Positions 1 through 5,008 of a stretch of 5,008 nucleotides of DNA are shown piece by piece. Within the stretch, counting starts at the first letter, position 1, and each line of letters starts with the position of its first letter. Location: assembly GCA_016199015.1 (NCBI GenBank), contig JACQHN010000328.1:1-5008 (forward strand). Reading direction: 5' to 3'. The notes under the pieces were generated by a model. It had not been told where the DNA came from. It was given only the letters and a program-made list of their open reading frames with translations, and ran no database searches. Made by a program: the position numbers and the translations under genes. The stretch is from Nitrospira defluvii. GTDB taxonomy: Bacteria; Nitrospirota; Nitrospiria; Nitrospirales; Nitrospiraceae.

Positions 1-1295
1 TCACTCCGGCGAATATGGAGGAATTGCTCTCAACGCTGAGCCAGACAGATTCGCCTTTCATGAGAATATTGGAAGCGGTCGACCATCACACCGTGCCTGA
101 GCCGGAAGGCATCGCAAAACTCCAGGACACGGCCGCCGGCCTGCTGGGAAAAGTCAAAGAGAAGTTGGGGTTGGAATCCGTCGGCAAGAAATTTGAGAAG
201 ACCAAAAGGGATCCGGATACCGCAGAGTTTCCCGGCGGAGTGACCATACACTTTCTCGCCATGCATAACCTGATCGCTGCCCAGAAGGATGCGAAAGAGG
301 AGGCTCCCTTCATCCAATATCTGGCAGAGTTACGAAAGGCGCATCAGGTGTTTCGACCAGTTCTCCGTTCGGAGACCGTCGGTCCGGACACGAAAACCCT
401 CGCGAGGAGCATCGTGGCTGGAGAGCCCAACGACCTTCTGCAAGGAGTCGTTAAAACGGACGCGTTGCTGCAGAAGCTGGATGCTGAATTGCGTGAATCG
501 ATGTTGGCGGTGTTGTCCGAGCCATGGTTGATGACCATGCGAGGTGTGCTGGAGCGAACTCAATCGGATATCGATCGACGCTGGGGCGCCGACGTATTTC
601 AGGCCTGTCAACGGACGATTGAAGGGAAGTTCCCATTTCGCCCGTCCGGCGAGGATGCGGTGGTAGCCGACGTCGTGGATTTCTTTCACCCCCCAAATGG
701 CGCCCTTTGGCGTTTTTACCAGGCAGAATTGAAGGCGTTTGTGGAGGAGAGCGGCGATCGGCTGGTTCGCAAGGCCTGGAACGGAGTCGGGATGACCTTT
801 TCGGATGCGTTCATAGAGTCGCTGGAGCGGGCCAAATTCATTTCAGATGGGCTCTTTACAAAAGGATCTCCCGATTTGGGAACGGTCCTAGAGGTCTATC
901 CGTACCCGCCACAGGGGTTGGCCGGTCGAAGCGTCACCGAGGTGCGACTGGATGTGGGCGGTCAGCCGCTGCGTTATCGCATGGAACCACAAGAATGGTG
1001 GGAGATGAAATGGCCGGGGCCTACACCCTCAGCCGGAGCCACGCTTCTTGTGCAGGTGGGCAACACCTGGGTCACGAGGGAGTACAAAGATGTCTGGGGA
1101 CTCTTCAAACTTATGAATGCCGGTTTGGTTGAGACTGCCGATCATAGTGAGGTCATGGTCAAGGTCCGATGGGAGCTGCAGTCCCCGGATGCAAAGCCGT
1201 TACAAGTTCGGTATGACGTGAAGGGCCGGAGTGCCAGGAATCCATTCCGTCCTGGATTCTTTGAGCAGTTCAACTGTGCGCAGCATCTGATGTGA
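1..1295 (+). CDS. tssM: TssM (IcmF family), C-terminal part, 5' end outside window
   Basis: TssM is the large inner-membrane and periplasmic protein of the T6SS membrane complex, working with TssL and the lipoprotein TssJ. Only the C-terminal ~430 residues are seen. The frame is open to the left edge (codons before the ATG at 15 read T-P-A-N), so that ATG is an internal Met, not the start; full TssM proteins are usually over 1,000 residues. The visible part matches the IcmF C-terminal periplasmic region: no membrane segment, a mixed helical N-terminal half, a WPGP motif at 1011-1022 followed by a beta-rich stretch (TLLVQV) and a WGLFKLMNAG motif, and a terminal NPFRPGFFEQF motif from 1239 followed by a Cys four residues before the end, as in the family. 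The N-terminal membrane helices and NTP-binding region would lie upstream. Its stop overlaps the tagF start by 4 nt. Family assignment rests on recalled motifs; I am confident. Confidence 0.93.
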   Translation, partial: TPANMEELLSTLSQTDSPFMRILEAVDHHTVPEPEGIAKLQDTAAGLLGKVKEKLGLESVGKKFEKTKRDPDTAEFPGGVTIHFLAMHNLIAAQKDAKEEAPFIQYLAELRKAHQVFRPVLRSETVGPDTKTLARSIVAGEPNDLLQGVVKTDALLQKLDAELRESMLAVLSEPWLMTMRGVLERTQSDIDRRWGADVFQACQRTIEGKFPFRPSGEDAVVADVVDFFHPPNGALWRFYQAELKAFVEESGDRLVRKAWNGVGMTFSDAFIESLERAKFISDGLFTKGSPDLGTVLEVYPYPPQGLAGRSVTEVRLDVGGQPLRYRMEPQEWWEMKWPGPTPSAGATLLVQVGNTWVTREYKDVWGLFKLMNAGLVETADHSEVMVKVRWELQSPDAKPLQVRYDVKGRSARNPFRPGFFEQFNCAQHLM

Positions 1296-2251
1296 TTCGG
1301 ATGTATCACTGCATGCTCGGTTATTACGGAAAGTTGCCTCTGTCCGCAGAATTTATTCGGTGCCAGGCATCAGGGGCCGAAATTGATGAATTGGATCGAT
1401 GGCTCCGCGAGGGGATGTATCACGCGAAATCGAACCTGGGACCCTCCTGGTCCAGGGAATTTGCACAAGGGGACTCATGGGGCTTTCTCTATTTACCGCG
1501 CCAGGGGAGACGATTCCTTATCGGTCTCCTGAAACCGAGTCAGGACAAGGCGGGACGGGAATTTCCTTTTTTGGTCTATCTACTATTGGACAGGGAAGAA
1601 TTTCATGAGGTTCCGTGGTGTGCACCGATGCATTTCAAAGAGTTCTTCGAGCAAAGTCATCGGTTGTTGTCAGATGTCGGTGCCGAATCCGATCTGGCTC
1701 GTTTGCAATTTCGCCTCCAGGCGCTGGCGCCGGTGGAAGGGCGTGAGACCTCTTCTGTAGAGACGCGGTACCATGCAGAACTGCTCGGCCGCCGAATGCG
1801 TGAGCACTGGGCTGATCTCTTCGGCGAGTTTGAAAATGCCGAGAAATACCAGGTGCTGCAGTCATTGTTAGTTCAGCGGTCAGGATTGAATGCTTCGAGC
1901 GAGCACCAATGGCAGGCAAAGTTACCCCTGCTTCCTTCGAGCAAGGAGGAGACCTACGACCTCCCGTTTTGGATTGATGTGGCATATCATGCGTCCGGCC
2001 ACAGGCTTGATGTTGGGATACTCTTCTGGAATCGATGGCCGACAAATGGCAAGCCCGTGCTGTTTGTGTCGCGAGAATGCCCGCCCCCTCATTTGCTGTT
2101 CTATCTCATCCATCCGGAAAGTTGGGGGAAGGGGCAAGTTGAGGCGGGTAGTATGGTTGAAGCATTGTCCGATGCGGGACGGGCGCTTCTTGAGGAGGGA
2201 GACGTGACGTTGGAGGCTTTCCTGCATCGGGTCTCCTGCATCAGGTCATAG
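1292..2251 (+). CDS. tagF: TagF (ImpM/SciT family) T6SS regulator
   Basis: TagF proteins restrain T6SS assembly post-translationally; in Pseudomonas aeruginosa TagF acts on the Fha scaffold separately from the PpkA/PppA phosphorylation pathway. The product has 319 residues, no signal peptide or membrane helix, so is cytoplasmic. The family N-terminal signature is clear: YYGKLP at 11-16, an acidic helix ending in RWLREG, a WGFLYLP strand at 63-69, then FLIGLLKPSQDKAGREFPF at 75-93. A helix-rich middle (about 115-220) is followed by a second conserved-looking block, PFWIDVAY at 225-232 and a hydrophobic LLFYLIHP near 268-275. It is longer than the roughly 220-230-residue TagF proteins I recall, mainly through the middle. 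No PppA phosphatase domain is fused. I chose GTG at 1292 because it overlaps the tssM stop (GTGA), suggesting coupling; no SD sequence is visible, and ATG at 1301 or 1313 remain possible since both keep the YYGKLP motif. Confidence 0.88.
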   Translation: MIRMYHCMLGYYGKLPLSAEFIRCQASGAEIDELDRWLREGMYHAKSNLGPSWSREFAQGDSWGFLYLPRQGRRFLIGLLKPSQDKAGREFPFLVYLLLDREEFHEVPWCAPMHFKEFFEQSHRLLSDVGAESDLARLQFRLQALAPVEGRETSSVETRYHAELLGRRMREHWADLFGEFENAEKYQVLQSLLVQRSGLNASSEHQWQAKLPLLPSSKEETYDLPFWIDVAYHASGHRLDVGILFWNRWPTNGKPVLFVSRECPPPHLLFYLIHPESWGKGQVEAGSMVEALSDAGRALLEEGDVTLEAFLHRVSCIRS

Positions 2252-2428
2252 GGAGAAATATAGGGCGATCACTTCGTAGGGCAGTGCATCACGGACGAAC
2301 ATTTCTTCGACGATTTCATAAGCGCGGATAGTAGGCCGGGAATACACGTATTGTCAGTTCGTCGCCTTGCGTTTTTCCTTTGATTTCCCTAGGATGGAGC
2401 CACATTCCTCTCAGCGGAGGTTGCTTGT
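2252..2428. other. 177-nt gap between tagF and tagJ
   Basis: This is the only long non-coding interval. It separates tssM-tagF from tagJ-tssA-tssB-tssC and could hold a promoter for the second group. I find no convincing sigma70 pair: TTGTCA at 2351-2356 resembles a -35 box, but the best -10-like hexamer (TTTGAT, 2379-2384) is 22 nt away. No sigma54 -24/-12 pattern and no terminator hairpin with a T-tract is visible after tagF. The - strand from 2347 to 2246 reads as 33 codons from a GTG, with a stop next to the tagF stop and a protein-like composition, but no SD; I leave it uncalled as a gene. The tagJ SD sits at the right end inside a short hairpin. Confidence 0.6.
2407..2420 (+). promoter_or_regulatory. 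tagJ ribosome binding site inside a small hairpin
   Basis: GGAGG at 2416-2420 lies 8 nt before the ATG at 2429 and fixes the tagJ start. The same bases can pair with CCTCT at 2407-2411 around a CAGC loop: four Watson-Crick pairs plus one G-U. The SD site itself is well supported. That the hairpin limits ribosome access is inference; five pairs is marginal stability. Confidence 0.6.
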
Positions 2429-3229
2429 ATGGGAGCGAAAGAGTTACTCGATCAGCACCACCTCTCCGCGGCAATTACCGAGCTCAATCACGACATCAAG
2501 CGGCATCCAATGGATGTCCGGCTACGAACATTTCTCTTCGAACTCCTGTGCTTCGCCGGAGACTATGAGCGCGCCCTACGTCAACTGGAAGTCATCGGAC
2601 ATCAGAACGAGAAAGTCGGCATTGGTGTGGAAGTCTACAAGAACCTTCTTCGTGCGGAAACCACTCGCCGAAGAATGTTTGTTGAGGGGATCAAGCCGAC
2701 GTTCCTGTTTGATCCTCCTGAACATGTCGCGCTCTCTGTGGATGCACACAACCAGCTGCGCGAACACCATGTGGCCGAAGCCAAGGCGCTTTATGAGCGA
2801 GCTCAACGTGTACGGCCGGAAATACGTGGCAGGGTGAAGGGACATCCCTTCACATCTTTTCGCGACTCCGACGACCGCACGGCGGGCATCCTGGAAGTAA
2901 TCGTGCGCGACTCATACATTTGGGTGCCATTTGAGCGGATTCGCAAAGTGGTCATCCCGCAACCGAAACATTTGCGCGATTTGTTATGGGCGCCGGCGTC
3001 GTTGGAAATAGAGGATGGACCGGTGGGCGATGTATTTCTTCCCGTGCTCTATGCGGGATCGGAGTTAGAGACAGATGATAAGGTGCGCCTTGGCCGGATG
3101 ACCGAATGGGTTGATCTTGGCTCAGGACTCGCCGGAGGAGTCGGACAAAAGACGTTTCTCGTGGATGACCGTGACGTATCGATCCTGGAGATTGGAGAGC
3201 TGGAGTTTGAAGTCTTGGCGGCAGTGTGA
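2429..3229 (+). CDS. tagJ: TagJ (ImpE/SciE family) T6SS accessory protein
   Basis: TagJ/ImpE proteins are cytoplasmic accessories of the contractile sheath. The P. aeruginosa homologue (HsiE1) binds the N-terminal part of the sheath subunit TssB and is linked to ClpV-driven sheath recycling; its presence co-varies with particular TssB/TssC/ClpV types. The 266-residue product has the usual size. Residues 1-55 form a TPR-like helical hairpin region with a FLFELLCFAGDYERALRQL motif at 35-53, typical of the family. The C-terminal half carries the family blocks FRDSDDRTAGILEVI (144-158), YIWVPFERI (163-171) and LRDLLWAPA (182-190), and ends in a beta-rich region. No membrane segment is seen. The start is set by the SD at 2416-2420. 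It is followed after 15 nt by tssA and lies three genes from tssC, fitting a sheath-related role. It contains a perfect hairpin at 2834-2853. Confidence in family is high. Confidence 0.92.
   Translation: MGAKELLDQHHLSAAITELNHDIKRHPMDVRLRTFLFELLCFAGDYERALRQLEVIGHQNEKVGIGVEVYKNLLRAETTRRRMFVEGIKPTFLFDPPEHVALSVDAHNQLREHHVAEAKALYERAQRVRPEIRGRVKGHPFTSFRDSDDRTAGILEVIVRDSYIWVPFERIRKVVIPQPKHLRDLLWAPASLEIEDGPVGDVFLPVLYAGSELETDDKVRLGRMTEWVDLGSGLAGGVGQKTFLVDDRDVSILEIGELEFEVLAAV
2834..2853 (+). repeat. Perfect 8-bp inverted repeat inside tagJ, terminator-like
   Basis: GTGAAGGG (2834-2841), loop ACAT, CCCTTCAC (2846-2853) form a perfect 8-bp stem with a 4-nt loop, followed by ATCTTTTCGC. The geometry resembles an intrinsic terminator but the T-tract is short and interrupted (TCTTTT), and the site is mid-gene, encoding V-K-G-H-P-F-T. 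The repeat is certain; any termination or attenuation role is unproven. Confidence 0.55.
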
Positions 3230-3244
3230 TGCGCAAAGGAGATC

Positions 3245-4363
3245 ATGGCTTCCGTACCGACAGTAGATCTTGACGCGATTCTCAAACCGATCTCGGGCGA
3301 CAAGCCCTGTGGCGTCGATCCGCGCGATGGCATATCGTTTGAACTGCTAAAGGAAGCGCGTCGGGAAGAAGATGCGGCGAGTCAAGGTGACTGGAAGCGT
3401 GACGTGAAGGTCGCTGATTGGCCGAAAGCCATCCAAATCGCCACAAAAATTCTGTCGACAGAGGGCAAGGATCTCCAGGTGGCTGCCTGGCTGGCAGAAG
3501 GATTGGTTAAAAAACATGGTTCAGCGGGACTCCGGGATGGGCTCAAGATTCTACGTGGGTTGCATGAGCAGTACTGGGATTATTTTTACCCGTTGATTGA
3601 AGACGGCGATCTGGACTTTCGCGGTGGGCGACTCGATGCACTGAACAAGATCCTACCTATCGCCATCCTCAACATGCCGCTGATTCACCCGCCTGGTGGG
3701 CTGGCCTACAGCTCCTGGCAGTACAAAGAATCGCAAGAAGTCGAGAACCTGCGTCGTGGGGCGGCGACGGATGGGGAAAGGAAGCGGCAGCTTGCTGAGG
3801 CCTTGGAGGAGGGAAAGCTCGAAGGTGAAAAATTCGAGAAAGCCGTCGCGATGACACCCCTGACCCATTGCTCAACAATTCTTGAGAATCTGAACCAATG
3901 TTGGGATGAATTCGAACAGTTTGAGCGAATCGTGGATGAAAAATATCGCCCGGAGGCGCCAAGTTTGCGGTTCATCAAGGAGGCCGTAAACGAATGTCGG
4001 TCTCTGATGAATGGAATTGTCCGAAAAAAGGGGGGCGTCGGGGCACCCACGGTGAGTCAACCTGACACTGCTCCTCGGGAGGCCGATATGGCACCGGTGG
4101 TACAGATGACGGCGAGCGGATCGGGCATTATGCCAGTTGACCGCGCAGATGCCTTGCGGCGACTGGGGGCGGTGGCTGAATTTTTCCGTCGGACTGAACC
4201 GCATAGTCCGGTGGCCTATCTGGTCCAGCGCGCAGCGCGGTGGGGGGAAATGCCGTTGGAAGAATGGCTGCAAGAGGTCATCAAGAGCGACGATGTGCTC
4301 GGCAACGTCCGTGAAACGCTGGGACTGACACAGAGCCGGCCAACGAATGAGCAAACTCCTTAG
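3245..4363 (+). CDS. tssA: TssA (ImpA family) T6SS tail assembly protein
   Basis: TssA is a cytoplasmic ring-forming protein that primes or caps growth of the T6SS tail tube and sheath, or associates with the baseplate, depending on subclass. The product has 372 residues. Residues 13-140 form the ImpA_N domain: PISGDKPCGVDPR at 15-27, GLKILRGLHEQYWDYFYPLI at 99-118, and an acidic GDLDFRGGRLDAL segment. A middle helical region runs to about 260. A low-complexity linker (about 261-297, rich in Gly, Pro, Thr, Ala) leads to a compact C-terminal domain with RADALRRLGAVAEFFRRTEP (300-319), HSP and a WGEMPLEEWLQEV motif (333-345). This resembles the TssA1-type C-terminus more than the long VasJ-like type. 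The ATG at 3245 is the only reasonable start; its SD AAAGGAG (3235-3241) is unusually close, 3 nt. The linker DNA carries a slippery heptamer and an internal SD-ATG pair. tssB follows after 23 nt. Confidence 0.93.
   Translation: MASVPTVDLDAILKPISGDKPCGVDPRDGISFELLKEARREEDAASQGDWKRDVKVADWPKAIQIATKILSTEGKDLQVAAWLAEGLVKKHGSAGLRDGLKILRGLHEQYWDYFYPLIEDGDLDFRGGRLDALNKILPIAILNMPLIHPPGGLAYSSWQYKESQEVENLRRGAATDGERKRQLAEALEEGKLEGEKFEKAVAMTPLTHCSTILENLNQCWDEFEQFERIVDEKYRPEAPSLRFIKEAVNECRSLMNGIVRKKGGVGAPTVSQPDTAPREADMAPVVQMTASGSGIMPVDRADALRRLGAVAEFFRRTEPHSPVAYLVQRAARWGEMPLEEWLQEVIKSDDVLGNVRETLGLTQSRPTNEQTP
4024..4030 (+). other. Possible -1 frameshift slippery site in tssA
   Basis: The heptamer A AAA AAG lies in the exact phase (zero-frame codons AAA, AAG at 4025-4030) used for -1 slippage in E. 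coli dnaX. It is followed at once by a G run, making A6G6. After a -1 shift, 11 codons are read before TGA at 4063-4065, giving TssA without its C-terminal domain. Only a weak 4-bp hairpin (CACC 4044-4047 with GGTG 4051-4054) and no correctly spaced SD-like stimulator (AAGGAGG is 40 nt upstream) are seen, so function is doubtful. Confidence 0.25.
4077..4090 (+). promoter_or_regulatory. Candidate internal start for a TssA C-terminal domain isoform
   Basis: GGGAGG at 4077-4082 is 5 nt upstream of an ATG at 4088-4090 that is in the tssA frame (Met282). Initiation here would give a 91-residue protein made of the end of the linker plus the intact C-terminal domain. The site is better spaced than the SD of tssA itself. 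It may be fortuitous because the codons for R-E-A create the SD match. Confidence 0.3.
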
Positions 4364-4386
4364 CAATCAACGTACGGAGGATTCCC

Positions 4387-4920
4387 ATGGCACGTGAAAG
4401 CACTCAACATAAGTTGGACCGGGTTCGGCCGCCGCGTGTGCAGATTACTTATGACGTGGAGACAGGCGGCGCGATTGAGATGAAAGAGTTGCCCTTCGTC
4501 GTCGGGGTTATGGCGGACTTGGCCGGAAAGCCGGCTCAGCCCCTTCCGACCTTGAAGGATCCTAAGCGCAAATTCGTGGAGACAGATCGGGATAACTTCA
4601 ATGACGTGATGAAAGGGATCGGGCCGCGTCTCGCCTACAAAGTAGACAACAAACTGACCAATGACGATACCAAAATCGGCGTGGAAATCCGTTTCAACAA
4701 CATCGATGACTTCAGCCCCGAGCAGGTGGCCGAACAAGTCGAGCCATTGAAAAAACTTGTGGAAGTAAGGAAACAGCTCTCTGCGCTGCTTGCAAAAACG
4801 GATGGGAATGACAAGCTCGCTGAAAAATTGCAGGAGATTATCGGCAATACCGAGTTACAACAAAAAATTGGAAAAGAAGCGGGGCTGGGAACTGAGGGTG
4901 GTTCCCAGAAGGAGGGTTAG
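4387..4920 (+). CDS. tssB: TssB (VipA/ImpB) contractile sheath small subunit
   Basis: TssB pairs with TssC to form the contractile sheath around the Hcp tube in the cytoplasm; contraction drives the spike out and ClpV then disassembles the sheath. At 177 residues it has the family's usual size. Recognisable blocks in order: RVRPPRVQITYDVETGGA (12-29), KELPFVVGVMADLAG (33-47), the KFVETDRDNFNDVM segment (62-75), and IRFNNIDDFSPEQVAEQV (101-118) leading to a long helix PLKKLVEVRKQLSALLAK (120-137). The C-terminal tail (about 160-177) is Gly, Glu and Lys rich and looks disordered. The start has a strong SD, GGAGG at 4376-4380, 6 nt before the ATG. It follows tssA by 23 nt and ends 2 nt before tssC, the normal tssB-tssC pairing, giving near-equal amounts of the two subunits. 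The DNA of the tail forms a hairpin (4885-4908). Confidence 0.97.
   Translation: MARESTQHKLDRVRPPRVQITYDVETGGAIEMKELPFVVGVMADLAGKPAQPLPTLKDPKRKFVETDRDNFNDVMKGIGPRLAYKVDNKLTNDDTKIGVEIRFNNIDDFSPEQVAEQVEPLKKLVEVRKQLSALLAKTDGNDKLAEKLQEIIGNTELQQKIGKEAGLGTEGGSQKEG
4885..4908 (+). repeat. Perfect 8-bp inverted repeat abutting the tssC ribosome binding site
   Basis: CTGGGAAC (4885-4892) and GTTCCCAG (4901-4908) are perfect inverse complements around an 8-nt loop, TGAGGGTG. The stem ends one base before AAGGAGG (4909-4915), the tssC SD. It lies in codons for the variable TssB tail, where protein constraint is weak. There is no T-tract, so it is not an intrinsic terminator. A role in tssB/tssC translation balance or mRNA stability is inference. 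Confidence 0.65.
4909..4915 (+). promoter_or_regulatory. Ribosome binding site of tssC
   Basis: AAGGAGG, a full match to the SD core, sits 7 nt before the ATG at 4923 and lies inside the last codons of tssB. It decides the tssC start, supported by only 2 nt separating the tssB stop and that ATG. The base before it closes the 4885-4908 hairpin. Confidence 0.85.
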
Positions 4921-4922
4921 TC

Positions 4923-5008
4923 ATGGCGGATGAAGCGAAACAAGCGCAGCCTCAGGGAGCGGCGGTCGCGGGAGCGGAGGAGAGCGGATTTTTGGATCAG
5001 ATTATCAA
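4923..5008 (+). CDS. tssC: TssC (VipB/ImpC) sheath large subunit, N-terminal fragment
   Basis: The last 86 bases open a reading frame that runs off the window: 28 complete codons, starting MADEAKQAQPQ, an Ala/Gln/Glu-rich probably flexible N-terminus, then GFLDQII at residues 22-28. TssC proteins (about 490-500 residues) typically start with such a tail followed by a short amphipathic helix with an LLDxI-like pattern; in Vibrio VipB the N-terminal helix is the ClpV recognition site. The assignment rests mainly on position directly after tssB, the very strong SD, and this helix pattern, since the conserved sheath domain is beyond the edge. TssC forms the outer part of the sheath together with TssB. 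Confidence 0.88.
   Translation, partial: MADEAKQAQPQGAAVAGAEESGFLDQII

Noticed and set aside
15..17. ATG at 15 as the start of a separate 426-codon gene
   Set aside because: The frame is open to the left edge and the protein begins within a TssM domain, so the gene is a truncated 3' part caused by the window edge.
689..694. C6 homopolymer run in tssM as a phase-variation tract
   Set aside because: Six bases is short for slipped-strand variation and the frame is intact; a chance run is the simpler explanation.
707..1132. 141-codon + strand ORF inside tssM in another frame
   Set aside because: Gly/Arg-rich low-information protein, no SD, fully inside the well-supported tssM frame.
1435..1456. 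Inverted repeat CCTG-G-GACC / GGTC-CAGG with a CTCCT loop in tagF
   Set aside because: It is 8 bp with a bulge, deep within coding sequence, not near a start, stop or T-tract; no role is suggested by its position.
2367..2837. 156-codon + strand ORF starting in the gap and overlapping tagJ in another frame
   Set aside because: It has no SD, its protein is Ser/Arg/Trp rich without family motifs, and tagJ in the overlapping frame has clear conserved blocks and a good SD.
3872..4366. 164-codon - strand ORF opposite tssA
   Set aside because: Composition is typical of an antisense shadow (His, Arg, Cys, Ser rich), with no recognisable motif and tssA firmly assigned on the + strand.
4356..4380. 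CTCC pairing with the tssB SD GGAG
   Set aside because: Only 4 bp with a 16-nt loop, too weak to count as a regulatory structure.
1..5008. CRISPR arrays, tRNA or rRNA genes, insertion sequences, toxin-antitoxin or effector-immunity genes
   Set aside because: No direct repeats with spacers, no tRNA-like folds or transposase motifs, and no unassigned gene of effector or immunity type were seen.

Overview
The window lies inside a type VI secretion system (T6SS) gene cluster of a Gram-negative bacterium. All recognisable genes are on the + strand, in the order tssM (3' part) - tagF - gap - tagJ/impE - tssA - tssB - tssC (first 28 codons). Both ends of the window cut genes, so the cluster continues on each side. 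Base composition looks mid-50s percent GC by eye (not counted). Gene content alone does not fix the organism: a proteobacterium or a T6SS-bearing Nitrospirota member would both fit, and this is only a guess.

Region 1 (1-2251) holds the C-terminal periplasmic part of the membrane-complex protein TssM, then TagF, a post-translational T6SS regulator. TagF begins inside the tssM stop region (4-nt overlap), so the two are probably translationally coupled. Region 2 (2252-2428) is the only sizeable gap, 177 nt. It has no clear gene or convincing promoter, but it carries a coding-like 33-codon reading on the - strand ending beside the tagF stop, and a small hairpin that includes the tagJ Shine-Dalgarno (SD) sequence. 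Region 3 (2429-5008) is a tight set: tagJ, tssA, tssB and tssC, with gaps of 15, 23 and 2 nt. These encode the sheath-associated accessory protein, the cap/baseplate-associated assembly protein, and the two sheath subunits. Together the window covers the membrane anchor, a regulator and the contractile tail sheath module.

No wholly new system is visible; the proteins belong to known T6SS families. What is unusual is RNA-level structure inside the genes. (a) A perfect 8-bp inverted repeat ends flush against the tssC SD, within the TssB C-terminal tail. (b) The TssA interdomain linker contains a correctly phased A AAA AAG slippery heptamer whose -1 frame stops after 11 codons, and 58 nt downstream an in-frame ATG with a GGGAGG SD that would yield the C-terminal domain alone. 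(c) tagJ contains a perfect 8-bp hairpin followed by a short T-rich tract. These are visible in the sequence; their function is inference.
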